A stretch of 64,000 nt of DNA from Arachis hypogaea (lineage: Eukaryota > Streptophyta > Magnoliopsida > Fabales > Fabaceae), in assembly GCF_003086295.3 (NCBI RefSeq), contig NC_092038.1, positions 106,175,837 through 106,239,836 on the forward strand, written 5' to 3'. Positions 1 through 12,000 of the stretch are shown here, one piece after another. The position numbers and the translations under genes were made by a program. The notes beneath the pieces were generated by a model. It made no database searches. It was not told the DNA's origin and was given only the letters and a program-made list of their open reading frames with translations. Within the stretch, counting starts at the first letter, position 1; every line of letters begins with the position of its first letter.

Positions 1-1556
1 AAGGAGGTTTAATGGGATCTCTATGGTCTCTATATGAGCCTCAGATTCCCTTGGGTCCTCAATTGGAAACTCCTTCTTACTTGAGAGATGTCCCATGAGG
101 TATTCCTCATTGGGATTTGCGTCCTCTCCTTCCTCTCTAGGTTCAACCCTGTTGATTATATCAATGGCCTTGCACTCTCTTTTTGGATTCTCTTCAGTAT
201 TGCTTGGGAGAGTACTAGGAGGAGTTTCAGTGATTTTCTTACTTAGCTGGCCCACTTGTGCCTCCAAATTTCTGATGGAGGACCTTGTTTTACTCATGAA
301 ACTTAAAGTGGCCTTAGACAGATCAAAGACTAAATTTGCTAAGTTAGAGATACTCTGTTCATAATTCTCTGTCTGTTGCTGAGAAGATGATGGATAAGGC
401 TTGATATTGCTAAGCCTATTTCTTCCACCATTATTAAAGCCTTGTTGAGGCTTTTGTTGATCCTTCCATGAGAAATTTGGATGATTTCTCCATGATGAAT
501 TATAGGTGTTTCCATAAGGTTCACCCATGTAATTTACCTCTGCCATTGCAGGGTTCTCAGGATCATAAGCTTCTTCTTCAGAAGATGCCTCTTTAGTACT
601 GTTGGATGCATTTTGCCATCCATTCAGACTTTGAGAAATCATGTTGACTTGCTGAGTCAACATTTTGTTCTGAGCCAATATGGCATTCAGAGCATCAATT
701 TCAAGAACTCTCTTCCTTTGAGGCGTCCTATTATTCACGGAATTCCTCTCAGAAGTGTACATGAACTGGTTATTTGCAACCATGTCAATAAGTTCTTGAG
801 CCTCTGCAGGCATTTTCTTTAGGTGAATGGATTCACCTGCAGAATGGTCCAGTGACATCTTAGAGAACTCAGATAGACCATAATAGAATATATCTATCAT
901 GGTCCATTCTGAAAACATGTCAGAAGGACATCTTTTGGTCATCTGCTTGTATCTTTTCCAAGCTTCATAGAGGGATTCACCATCGTTTTGTTTGAAGGTC
1001 TGAACATCCACTCTAAGCTTGCTCAGCTTTTGAGGAGGAAATAATTTAGCCAAGAAGGCCGTGACCAGCTTAGCTTATCCCAGGAGTCCATGCTATCTTT
1101 AGGTTGAGAGTCCAACCATGCTCTAGCTCTGTCTCTTACAGCAAAAGGGAAAAGTATGAGCCTGTAGACTTCAGGATCTACTCCATTAGTCTTAACAGTC
1201 TCATAGATCTGCAAGAACTCAGTTAAGAACTGGTAGGGATCTTCTGATGGAAGTCCATGAAACTTGCAGTTCTGTTGCATTAGAGCAACTAATTGAGGTT
1301 TTAGCTCAAAATTGTTTGCTCCAATGGCAGGAATTGAGATGCTTCTTCCATCAAACCTGGAAGTAGGTGCAGTATAATCACCAAGCATCCTCCTTGCATT
1401 ATTGTTGGGTTCGGCTGTCATCTCCTTTTCTTGTTCAAAAATTTCAGCAATTGTCTCTGATTGTTGTAATTTAGCTTCTCTTAGTTTCCTCTTCAGAGTC
1501 CTTTCAAGTTCTAGATCAGCTTCAACAAGAATGCCTTTTTCCTTGTTCCTGCTCAT
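1..1556 (-). pseudogene. gag (and start of protease linker) of element D, frameshifted
   Basis: Structural gag protein of an Athila-type element. It starts at ATG 1556 (MSRNKEKGILVEAD...), closely matching B gag at 40000 (MSRSKDKGILVEAD...). The retrotransposon gag core (LFPFAVRDRARAWL) lies about residues 130-150. Near 1067-1076 the plus strand reads agcttagctt, a 5-bp tandem duplication not present in B. It shifts the frame after residue 163, so the first ORF ends early at 1023. Homology to B continues in another frame to position 1, covering the B segment with the ETIEIPL motif. The protease would lie beyond the window. Calling it a pseudogene rests on this one frameshift; I did not check every codon of the rest. 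Confidence 0.85.
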
Positions 1557-3248
1557 ATGAAAGAGAAGAGAACAGAAAAAGAAGAGGAATCCTCTATGTC
1601 ACAGTAAAGAGGTTCCTTATTGTTAGTAGAAGAAGAAAGGAAATAAAGAAAGGAGAATCTAAACACAAAGGTGAGGATAGGGGCAGTGATTTGAGATGAA
1701 GAGAAGTGTTAGTGAATGAATAAATAAATAGAATAAGATGAGAGATAGAAGTTTTCGAAAATAATTTTGAAAAGGAGTTAATGATTTTCGAAAATTAAGA
1801 TAAGAAATAAAATTAAAATTAAAATTTAAAACAATTAATTAATTAAAAAAAGAACTTTTGAAAAAGAGGGACGTATTTTCGAAAGTTAGAGGGAGAAAAG
1901 TTGTTAGGTGGTTTTGAAAAAGATAAGAAACAAACAAAAAGTCAAATAGTTAGTTGAAAAAGATTTGAAAATCAAATTTGAAAAGATAAGAAGATAAGAA
2001 GATAAGAAGTTAGAAAAGATATTTTAGAATCAAATTTTTGAAAAAAAGATAAAATTTTGAAAAAAAAGATATGATATAAAAGATAAAAAAATAAAAAGAT
2101 ATGATTAAAAAGATATGGTTAGAAAAGATTTAATTTTTTTAAATTAAAATTAATTACTTAACCAACAAGAAACTAAAAGATAAGATTCTAGAATTTAAAG
2201 ATTGAACCTTTCTTAACAAGAAAGTAACAAACTTCAAATTTTTGAACCAATCACATTACTTGTTAGTTAAGTTTAGAAAATTTTGAAATAAAATTAAGAA
2301 AAGATTTTGAAAATAATTTTTGAAATTTTCGAAAATCATGAAAGAAAAATGAAAAAGATTTGAATTTTGAAAAAGTTTTAAAAAGATAAGATTTTTAAAA
2401 TTTGAAAATTTGACTTGACTTATAAGAACTAACTAAAAATTTTTTTGACTAAGTCAACCCAAATTTTCGAAATTTTGAGAGAAAAAAAGGAAAAGATTTT
2501 TTTATTTTTGAATTTTTAATGATGAGAGAGAAAAATACAAATATGACCCAAAACATGAAAATTTTGGATCAAAACCAATGATGCATGCAAGAACACTATG
2601 AATGTCACGATGAACACCAAGAACACTTTGAAGATCATGATGAACATCAAGAACATATTTTTGAAAAATTTTTTATGCAAAGAAAACATGCAAGACACCA
2701 AACTTAGAAATCTTTAATGCTTAGACAATATGAATGCAAAGATGCACATTAAAAACAATAAAAGACACAAAACAAGAAAACATCAAGATCAAACAAGAAG
2801 ACTTACCAAGAACAACATGAAGATCATGAAGAACACTATGAATGCATGAATTTTCGAAAATTGCAAGAACAAAATGAATATGCAATTGACACCAAACTTA
2901 AAACATGACACAAGACTCAAACAAGAAACACAAAAATATTTTTGATTTTTATAATTTTGTTATTTTTTTATTTTTTTCGAAAACATAAAGGAAAAAGGAA
3001 GTAATGAATTCAAAGTCCTCAATCAAAATTCCAGGAATCATACCAGGTTAGTCTAAAGCTTGATGGCCAGCCAAGCTTCAGCATACCATTTTGAAACTCT
3101 AGAATTCATTCTTAAAAAACTCTGAATGATTTTTCGAAAACAAAGGGAAAATTTTGAAAAATATTTTTGAAAACTTTTTGAAAAGAAAATAAAAGAGAAA
3201 ATTACCTAATCTGACCAACAAGATGAACCGTCAGTTGTCCAAACTCGA
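1557..3248 (-). other. Untranslated leader of element D
   Basis: About 1.7 kb between primer site and gag. Strongly A/T-biased, with many TTTTCGAAAA-type stretches and copies of AAGTTTGGTGTC on the minus strand (near 2693-2706 and 2883-2897). No coding potential that I trust; the short ORF at 2516-2701 is low-complexity. The leader of B (38490-39999) has the same make-up. Confidence 0.75.
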
Positions 3249-3269
3249 ACAATCCCCGGCAATGGCGCC
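3249..3269 (-). other. Primer-binding site of D, tRNA-Asp type
   Basis: On the minus strand it reads TGGCGCCATTGCCGGGG and on, complementary to the 3' end of plant tRNA-Asp (GUC) with one mismatch. It lies 6 nt inside the LTR end. This primer choice is usual for Athila/Tat elements. Confidence 0.88.
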
Positions 3270-3300
3270 AAAAACTTGGTGCACGGAATTGTGATCATCA

Positions 3301-3322
3301 ACAATGGTGCCAAAAACTTGGT
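3301..3322 (-). other. Fossil LTR end and primer site inside the D LTR
   Basis: Read on the minus strand: ACCAAGTTTTTGGCACCATTG, a copy of the normal LTR-end/primer-site junction, followed by about 25 nt more LTR before the true end GTGCACCA. Element B carries the same arrangement. Confidence 0.75.
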
Positions 3323-4308
3323 AGCGCTCTCAAACGTGAATCACACTTAGTCACAACTCCGCACAACTAACCAGCAAGTGCACTGGGTCGTCCAAGTAAT
3401 ACCTTATGTGAGTAAGGGTCGATCCCACGGAGATTGTTGGTATGAAGCAAGCTATGGTCATCTTGTAAATCTCAATTAGGCGGATAGTAAATGTTATGGA
3501 GTTTTCGAATAATAAATAAAGTAGAAAATAAAGATAGAGTTACTGATGTAATTCAATGGTGGAAATTTCAGATAAGTGTATGGAGATGCTTGTCCCTGTT
3601 GGATCTCTGCTTTCCTACTGCCTTCCTTCAATCCTTCTTATTCCTTTCAATGGCAAGCTGTATGTAGGGCATCATCGTTGTCAATGGCTACATCCCATCC
3701 TCTCAGTGAAAAAGGTCCAAATGCTCTGTCACGGCATGGCTAATCATCTGTCGGTTCTCGATCATGTTGGAGTAGAATCCCTTGATTCTTTTGCGTTTGT
3801 CATCACGCCCAACAATCGCGAGTTTGAAGCTCGTCACAGTCATTCAATCCCTGAATCCTACTCGGAATACCACAGACAATGTTTAGAGTTTCCAGATTCT
3901 CATGAATGCCGCCATCAATCTAGCTTCTACCACGAAGATTCTGATTAAGGAATCCAAGAGATATGTGCCCGGTCTAAAGTAGAACGGAAGTGGTTGTCAG
4001 TCACGCGTTCATAGGTGAGAATGATGATGAGTGTCATGGATCATCACATTCATCATGTTGAAGTGCAACGAATATCTTAGAACAGGAATAGCTGAGTTGA
4101 ATAGAAAATAGTAGTAATTGCATTAAAACTTGAGGTACAGCAGAGCTTCACACCCTTAATCTATGATGTGTAGAAACTCCACTGTTAAAAATACATAAGT
4201 GATGAAGGTTCAGGCATGGCCAAATGGCCAGCCCCCAAACGTAATCAAAAGACCGAATGGTCAAAAGACTAGACTTCTAGTACAATAGTTAAAAGTTCTA
4301 TTTATACT

Positions 4309-4316
4309 AAACTAGC
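4309..4316 (-). promoter_or_regulatory. TATA box of the D LTR
   Basis: Minus strand TATAAATA in the context GTTTAGTATAAATAGAA, the same place as TATAAAAA in element C. Likely core promoter of the LTR; start site not determined. Confidence 0.6.
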
Positions 4317-4905
4317 TACTAGGGTTTACAGAAATAACTCTAAGTGCAGAAATCCACTTCCGGGGCCCACTTGGTGTGTGCTTAGGCTGAGCTTGAATTT
4401 TTCATGAGCTGAGGCTTCTTTTGGAGTTGAACGCCAAGTTGTAACATGTTTTTGGCATTCAACTCTTGTTTGTGACGTGTTTCTGGCGTTTGACTCCATA
4501 ATGCAGCATGGAACTGGTGTTGAGTGCCAGTTTACGTTATCTAATCACGCATAAAGTATTGACTATTATATATTTCTGGAAAGCTCTGGATGTCTACTTT
4601 CCAACGCCATTAAGAGCGTGCCATTTGGAGTTCTGTAGCTCCAAAATATCGATTTCGAGTGTAGGGAGGTCAGATTCCAACAACATCAGCAGTCCTTTGT
4701 TAGCCTTCTATCAGAGTTTTGCTTAGGTCCTTCAATTTAAGCCAGAAATTACCTGAAATCACAGAAAAAACACACAAACTCATAGTAAAGTCCAAAAATG
4801 TGAATTTAGCATAAAAACTAATGAAAACATCCCTAAAAGTAGCTAGATTACACTAAAAACTATCTAAAAATAATGCCAAAAAGCGTATAAATTATCCGCT
4901 CATCA

Positions 4906-6173
4906 ATAAACAAAAGGGCTCTAGTCGTAGCCCTCGGAGTTTAGGCCATCCAGTTACAATAGAAAATATAAAATTGTCGAGTTAAAACAGCTTATACAAC
5001 TTATCTCTCAAAGTAAGACTCTGAGGCAACAGAGTATAATAACAAAAGTGAGAGAACTACAATATAAAAACCAAAATACAATGATAGCAAAAGATCCTCC
5101 GTTTTGTCACCATCCGCAAACTCACCGAGGTGGGTTGCAACCTGCATCTGAAAAGCAACAACAACATATGGTATGAGAACAAGAGGATTTCAGTATGGTA
5201 ACAGTGCCCAATATATAAGATATAAGATTTTGGGATGCGAAAGGCAATCCTAGAACTCCACATTACAAATATTCAAGCTTAAGAAAATAAATAACTTAAA
5301 CCATAAGCCATAATTAGGGTTATCTAAACTTAGGAGATTCCTAACTAATATTTTTCAGCAAAACAGGGGTTGTGCGTACACACACCCTTGTCGTGTGTAC
5401 GCATAGGGTTAAAAATGGGTGGTCGCGTACGCGAGTGTCCGAATCTGAATGGGATGCTTACGTTGCGTGTTAAATTCTCGCGTATGCATGCCTTGAAATT
5501 ACATGCTCGCGTACGCACGCAAGTGCCCACGTACGTGAGACCCCCACGCAATGGAGAATGCTCGCGTTGCATTCACTATGTCGCGTACGCATGTTGTATT
5601 AGAATTAGAAAAATTGTAAAGCTGCAGAAAATCAGATTTACATACCGAACTTCAAACACCCATAACTTCCCCTACAAAATTCTATTTTTCTCAAACTTTA
5701 TGCAATTTTAAAGCTCTTGAAATCATATTTATTTGAAACAAAAATCATTCAATTTCAATGTCCGAGGCTCATGTTATGATCCGTCAAGGTTTAGTAAAAA
5801 TATGGTTTTGCGAATTCTCTAGTTTCCAAAACTTCCAAAACCAAACCAAACCAAAACCCACCCAAACATTCCAAACTCAACCAATTCAATACCAAAACAT
5901 ACTAAATCCAAATCCAAAGTCCCTCAATTACTTTCTAACCATTTCACTCAATATTTCCTCTTCTCCACTCAATAAATCCACACATCCAATAAATCTCAAT
6001 TCCAAACGTACAACTCCAACAATTTCCATAATTTGAATCCCTCACAAGCATTATTTACCAACACACATATATATCATCCTCAATGTTCATCGAACTCAAT
6101 GGTCATCAACAATTCTCATTAACATCATTAATCAATATCAATCATCACAATCATCAAATTCATTATACATAAT
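4906..6173 (-). repeat. Chromovirus 3' LTR, inner half
   Basis: The stretch 4911-5345 aligns with 32645-33070, and 6070-6173 aligns with 50522-50625. Cut at 4905 by D and at 6173 by A. No gene. It contains a GC-rich part (5366-5600) full of CGCGTACGC-like motifs. Confidence 0.75.
5366..5600. repeat. Cluster of CGCGTACGC-type palindromes in the chromovirus LTR
   Basis: Repeated GCGTACGC, CGTACGCG and GTGTACGC motifs in an otherwise AT-rich LTR. The ORFs here on both strands follow from the GC-rich palindromes and are not genes. A related cluster is in another LTR at 56330-56480. Confidence 0.6.
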
Positions 6174-7700
6174 TGATGAGCGGATAATTTATACGCTTTT
6201 TGGCATTGTTTTTAGTATATTTTTAGTATGATTTAGTTAGTTTTTAGTATATTTTTATTAGTTTTTAGTTAAAATTCATTTTTCTGGACTTTACTATGAG
6301 TTTGTGTATTTTTCTGTGATTTCAGGTATTTTCTGGCTGAAATTGAGGGTTCTGAGCAAAAATCTGATTCAGAGACTGAAAAGGACTGCAGATGCTGTTG
6401 GATTCTGACCTCCCTGCACTCGAAGTGGATTTTCTGGAGCTACAGAAGCCCAATTGGCGCGCTCTCAACGGCGTTGGAAAGTAGACATCCTGGGCTTTCC
6501 AGAAATATTTGATAGTCCATACTTTGCCCGAGATTTGATGGCCCAAACCGGCGTGGAAAATCAGCCTCAGAAATTCCAGCGTTAAACGCCGGAACTGGCA
6601 TAAAACTTGGAGTTAAACGCCCAAACTGGCATAAAAGCTGGCGTTTAACTCCAGAAAAGGTCTCTACACGAAAATGCTTCAAAGCTCAGCCCAAGCACAC
6701 ACCAAGTAGACCCAGAAGTGGATTTTTACGTCATTTACTCATTTCTGTATACCCTAGGCTACTAGTTTACTATTAATAGGATCTTTTGACATTGTATCTG
6801 TACCTCATGACACTTTACACGTTTTCTTTGAGTATCTTCCACGGCATGAGTCTCTAAACCCCATGGTTGGGGGTGAGGAGCTCTGCTGTGTCTTGATGGA
6901 TTAATGCAATTACTACTGTTTCTCATTCAATCATGCCTGCTTCCATTCTAAGATAATACTTGTTCTTAACCCGGATGAATGTGATGATCCGTGACAATCA
7001 TCTTCATTCTCAACTATGAACGTGTGCCTGACAACCACCTCCGTTCTACCTTAGATTAAGTAGTTATCTCTTGGATTCTTTAACCGGAATCTTCGTGGTA
7101 TAAGCTAGAACTGATGGCGGCATTCAAGAGAATCCGGAAGGTCTAAACCTTGTCTGTGGTATTCTGAGTAGGATTCAAGGATTGGATGACTGTGACGTGC
7201 TTCAAACTCCTAGCAGGCGGGGCGTTAGTGACAGACGCAAAAGAATCACTGGATTCTATTCCGGCCTGACCGAGAACCGACAGCTGAATTCCGCATGCTG
7301 TGACAGAGCATTAGCAATCGTTTTCACTGAGAGGATGGGAGGTAGCCATTGACAACGGTGAAACCTTACATACAGCTTGCCATGGAAGGAGCCTTGCGTG
7401 TTTGAAGAAGAAGACAGTAGAAAAGCAGAGATTCAGAAGATGGAGCATCTCCAAACCTCAACCTATTCTCCATTACTGCAAAACAAGTAATCATTTCATG
7501 TTCTTTTGTTCTTTTTCACAATCAATCCTGATAATTTCTGATATCCTGACTAAGATTTACAAGATAACCATAGCTTGCTTCAAGCCGACAATCTCCGTGG
7601 GATCGACCCTTGCTCACGCAAGGTATTACTTGGACGACCCAGTGCACTTGCTGGTTAGTTGTGCGGAGTTGCAAAAGTGTGATTGCAATTTCGTGCACCA
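6174..7700 (+). repeat. 5' LTR of element A
   Basis: TG...CA ends (TGATGAGCGG to GTGCACCA). About 6578-6655 holds three copies of the GTTWAACGCC palindrome family. A weak TATA-like TATTAATA lies at 6771-6778, where other family members have TATAAAAA. The ORFs inside (for example 6440-6682 minus and 7402-7746 plus) recur in every LTR copy and I treat them as non-coding. Confidence 0.93.
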
Positions 7701-7706
7701 AGTTTT

Positions 7707-7727
7707 TGGCGCCGTTGCCGGGGATTG
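7707..7727 (+). other. Primer-binding site of A, tRNA-Asp
   Basis: TGGCGCCGTTGCCGGGGA and three further bases, complementary to the 3' end of tRNA-Asp (GUC), 6 nt after the LTR. Standard for Athila/Tat lineages. Confidence 0.92.
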
Positions 7728-8243
7728 TTTGAGTTTGGACAACTGACGGCTTACCTTGTTGCTTAGATTAGGACTGTTTTATTTTTGTTGGTTTAGAGTC
7801 TTTTAGTTGAGTCTAGTTCATATTTTAAGTTTGGTGTCAATTGCATGCTTCTGTTTTTCTTTTGATTTTCGAATTTGCATGTTCTTAGTCCCTTTTTGAT
7901 TCATAAAAATTCTAAGTTTGGTGTCCTCCTTGTGTTTTTCACTTAAAAATTTTCGAAAATTAGTGTTGAATTTTCTAAAGATTTTAAGTTTGGTGTCTTT
8001 TTGTTGTTTTTCTCTTTCCTCTTTTCAAAAGTCAAATCTTTTTCATAAAAATTTTTCAATCATATCTTTTTAATTGCTGTTTTCAAAATCTTTTTGATAA
8101 ACTAATTGATTCAGTTCTCAATTTGCTTTGATCTTATTTTCTTTTTGATTTTCGAATTTTCACTTTAATTTTCTTTTGTTTTATTTTATTTTTTTCGTTT
8201 AATTCAAAAAAAAAAAACAAAATATATCTATTTGCAATCCATT
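7728..8243 (+). other. Leader of element A
   Basis: T-rich, no ORF. Three copies of (T/C)TAAGTTTGGTGTC near 7832, 7914 and 7986; the same 11-mer lies before the 3' ORF and before the 3' LTR. A run of A lies at 8208-8218 just before gag. Confidence 0.7.
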
Positions 8244-8993
8244 ATGGATCTAAGTGGGATTGATCAGTCCAAAAGGACTCTGGGGTCATATGCTAACCCC
8301 ATTACAGCTGCATATGGGAGTATCATATGTACACCTCCCATCAAAGCAAGCAGCTTTGAGCTAAATCCTCAACTCATTATCATAGTGCAGCAAAATTGCC
8401 AGTATTCCGGTCTTCCACAGGAAGAGCCTACTGAGTTTCTGGCACAATTCTTACAAATTGCTGACACAGTACATGATAAAGAGGTGGATCAGGATGTCTA
8501 CAGACTATTACTGTTTCCATTTGCTGTAAAAGATCAAGCTAAAAGGTGGTTAAATAACCAACCTGCAGCAAGCATAAAGACATGGAAACAGTTATCAGAC
8601 AAATTCCTGAACCATTTTTACCCTCCAAAGAGGATGACACAGCTAAGGCTGGACATCCAAGGCTTTAAACAAGAGGATAATGAATCCCTTTATAATGCCT
8701 GGGAGAGGTATAGAGGTATGCTAAGGAAATGTCCCTCTGAAATGTTTTCAGAGTGGGTACAGTTAGACATTTTCTACTATGGGCTTACAGAAAAAGCTCA
8801 GATGTCCTTAGACCACTCAGCTGGTAGATCTATACACATGAGGAAGACAATTGAAGAAGCTCAAGAACTAATAGACACTGTTGCTAGAAACCAATATTTA
8901 TACTCCAGCAATGAGTTCTCTCCAAAAGAGGAAGTCATGGCAGTAGTCACTGACCCTAGTCCTCAAGAACAGATAATTGAGCTTAATCAATAA
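8244..8993 (+). CDS. gag: gag of element A
   Basis: Capsid-type gag protein, 249 residues from ATG 8244 (MDLSGIDQSKRTLGS). I prefer this start to the upstream TTG at 8232 because C and E also begin MDLSGNEQS. The retrotransposon gag core covers about residues 85-180 (LLLFPFAVKDQAKRWL; YNAWERYRGMLRKCP). There is no CCHC zinc knuckle, as usual in Athila. It ends CAA-TAA at 8991-8993, and pol continues in exactly the same frame 9 nt later. C has a TAA at the same codon, so the stop is inherited within the family. Gag should form the virus-like particle in the cytoplasm. Confidence 0.9.
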   Translation: MDLSGIDQSKRTLGSYANPITAAYGSIICTPPIKASSFELNPQLIIIVQQNCQYSGLPQEEPTEFLAQFLQIADTVHDKEVDQDVYRLLLFPFAVKDQAKRWLNNQPAASIKTWKQLSDKFLNHFYPPKRMTQLRLDIQGFKQEDNESLYNAWERYRGMLRKCPSEMFSEWVQLDIFYYGLTEKAQMSLDHSAGRSIHMRKTIEEAQELIDTVARNQYLYSSNEFSPKEEVMAVVTDPSPQEQIIELNQ

Positions 8994-9002
8994 TTTCTCC
9001 TG

Positions 9003-12000
9003 ATGACAGAACAGTTAGCAGACTTTAAAGAGATGCTTCATGACACTAAAGTTGCTAACAAGAGCATAGAACTGCAGTTGAATCAAGCAAAACAACAAAT
9101 ATCTAAACAGATAACAGAGGAATGTCAAGCAGTTCAACTAAGGAGTGGGAAGACACTGAATACCTCTGCTCAAAAGAGCAGAAAGCCAAACAAGGAACAA
9201 TTGACAGAGGATAACCAAACCACTGTTCAAAATCCCTCTGAGGACAATAAGAGCCCAGAGAGGAATGTCATTGGCGTCCAAACGCCAGAAAGGGAAGGAA
9301 AGCTGGCGTTAAACGCCCATTCCTTGCCCAGTTCTGGCGTTCAAACGCCAGAAAAGGGGGAAAAATTGGCGATAAACGCCCATTTCCCACCCAATCCTGG
9401 CATTCAAACGCTAAGGGAAGATCAGACACCTGAGAGTGCTGACAGTAATCCCTCTAGCAAGGCTTTTTCAACCACTCCTGTAAGGAATAAACCTGCAGCA
9501 TCTAAGGTTGAAGAATATAAAGCCAAGATGCCTTATCCTCAGAAACTCCGCCAAGCGGAACAGGATAAGCAATTTGCCCGCTTTGCAGACTATCTAAGGA
9601 CTCTTGAAATAAAGATTCCGTTTGCAGAGGCGCTTGAGCAAATACCTTCTTATGCTAAGTTCATGAAAGAAATCTTAAGTCATAAGAAGGATTGGAGAGA
9701 AACTGAAAAAGTGTTTCTCACTGAAGAATGCAGTGCAGTCATATTAAAAAGCTTACCAGAAAAGCTTCAAGATCCAGGAAGCTTTATGATACCATGCACA
9801 TTAGAAGGTTCTTGCACCAAGACAGCCCTATGTGATCTTGGAGCAAGCATCAATCTAATACCTGCATCCACTATCAGAAAGCTTGGGTTGACTGGAGAAG
9901 TCAAACCAACCCGGATATGCCTCCAACTTGCTGATGGCTCCATTAAATATCCATCAGGCATAATAGAGGATATGATTGTCAAGGTTGGGCCATTCACCTT
10001 TCCAACTGACTTTGTGGTGCTGGAAATGGAGGAGCACAAGAGTGCAACTCTCATTCTAGGAAGACCTTTCCTAGCAACTGGACGAACTCTCATTGATGTA
10101 CAAAAAGGGGAAGTAACCTTGAGAGTCAATGAGGATGAGTTCAAGTTGAATGCTGTAAAAGCCATGCAGTATCCAGACACACCAAATGACTGCATGGGCG
10201 CTGACATTATTGACTCTCTGGTAGAAGAGATCAATATGGCTGAAAGCCTAGAATCAGAACTTGAGGACATCTTCAAGGATGCTCAAACTGATCAAGAAGA
10301 ACCAGTGGAAACAAAGGAATTTTCGAAAATTCCTCAGGAGGAGGATAAACCTCCCAAGCCTGAACTCAAACCACTACCACCATCCCTGAAGTATGTATTT
10401 CTGGGAGAGGGTGACACTTTTCCAGTGATTATAAGCTCTGCTTTAAATCCACAGGAAGAGGAAGCACTGATTCAAGTGCTAAGGACACACAAGACAGCTC
10501 TTGGGTGGTCCATAAGTGATCTTAAGGGCATTAGCCCAGCTAGATGCATGCACAAGATCCTGTTGGAGGATAATGCCAAACCAGTGGTCCAACCACAAAG
10601 GAGGCTAAATCCAGCTATGAAGGAGGTGGTGCAGAAAGAGGTCACTAAATTACTAGAGGCTGGGATTATTTATACTATTTCTGATAGCCCCTGGGTGAGC
10701 CCTGTCCAAGTTGTCCCCAAAAAGGGAGGCATGACAGTGGTTCATAATGAAAAAAATGAACTGGTTTCTACAAGAACAGTCACAGGGTGGCGTATGTGTA
10801 TTGACTACAGAAGGCTCAACACAGCCACCAGAAAGGATCATTTTCCTTTACCATTCATAGACCAAATGCTAGAAAGACTAGCTGGACATGACTACTACTG
10901 CTTTTTGGATGGCTATTCAGGTTACAACCAAATTGCAGTAGATCCTCAGGACCAAGAGAAAACAGCATTTACTTGCCCTTCTGGAGTGTTTGCCTACAGA
11001 AGGATGCCTTTTGGTCTGTGTAATGCACCTGCAACCTTTCAGAGGTGCATGCTCTCTATCTTCTCAGATATGGTAGAGAAATTTCTGGAAGTCTTCATGG
11101 ATGACTTTTCAGTATATGGAGATTCATTTAGCTCCTGTCTTAATCACCTAGCACTTGTCTTGAAAAGATGCCAAGAGACTAACCTAGTTTTAAACTGGGA
11201 GAAATGTCACTTTATGGTGACTGAAGGAATTGTCCTTGGGCACAAAATTTCAAACAAGGGAATAGAGGTGGATAAGGCAAAGGTAGAGGTAATTGAAAAA
11301 TTACCACCACCTGCCAATGTTAAGGCAATCAGAAGCTTTCTGGGGCATGCAGGATTCTACAGAAGGTTTATAAAGGATTTTTCGAAAATTGCAAAACCTC
11401 TGAGTAACCTGTTAGCTGCTGACACACCATTTGTGTTTGACACACAGTGTCTGCAGGCATTTGAGACCCTGAAAGCTAAGCTGGTCACAGCACCAGTCAT
11501 CTCTGCACCAGATTGGACATTACCATTTGAATTAATGTGTGATGCCAGTGACCATGCCATTGGTGCAGTGTTGGGACAAAGGCATAACAAGCTTCTGCAC
11601 GTCATTTATTATGCCAGCCGTGTTCTAAATGACGCACAGAAGAATTACACAACCACAGAAAAAGAGTTACTTGCAGTGGTCTATGCCATTGACAAGTTTA
11701 GATCCTATCTAGTGGGATCCAAAGTGGTTGTGTACACTGACCATGCTGCTCTTAAATACTTACTCACAAAGCAGGATTCAAAACCCAGACTTATAAGATG
11801 GGTGTTGCTTCTGCAAGAGTTTGATATAGAAATAAGAGACAGAAAAGGGACAGAGAACCAAGTAGCTGATCATCTGTCCCGAATAGAACCAGTAGCTGGG
11901 GCGTCCCTCCCTTCTACTGAGATCTCCAAGACTTTCCCAGATGAGCAACTCTTTGCCATTCAGGAAGCTCCATGGTTTGCAGATATTGCAAATTATAAAG

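Larger units (their letters stand above)
1..4905 (-). mobile_element. Element D: Athila-like LTR retrotransposon, 5' part only
   Basis: Minus-strand Ty3/gypsy element cut by the left edge of the window. In its own direction the order is LTR (4905 to 3276), tRNA-Asp primer site (3269 to 3249), a long AT-rich leader and gag (from 1556 down). Its gag and its LTR inner end match element B, so it belongs to the B type, which lacks polymerase; whether D also lacks it cannot be seen. It sits in an older chromovirus LTR. The bases just outside, ATAAA (4906-4910), are the expected duplication, but the partner copy lies outside the window. Confidence 0.88.
3276..4905 (-). repeat. 5' LTR of element D
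   Basis: On the minus strand it runs from TGATGAGCGGATAATT (4905) to GTGCACCA (3276), 1630 bp, with TG...CA ends. It shares the LTR body of A, B, C and E, including the paragraph around GATGATCCGTGAC. Close to its inner end it holds an extra primer-site-like block (3301-3322). Confidence 0.9.

Noticed and set aside
6322..6682. Recurrent ORFs in LTRs (also 16382-16624, 37011-37253, 44570-44812, 61341-61656)
   Set aside because: They recur because the LTR recurs; frames differ or break between copies, with no family match.
9767..10276. Antisense ORF of 169 codons across protease, also seen in C at 22981-23382
   Set aside because: Mirror of the conserved pol coding strand; codon structure follows the sense gene.
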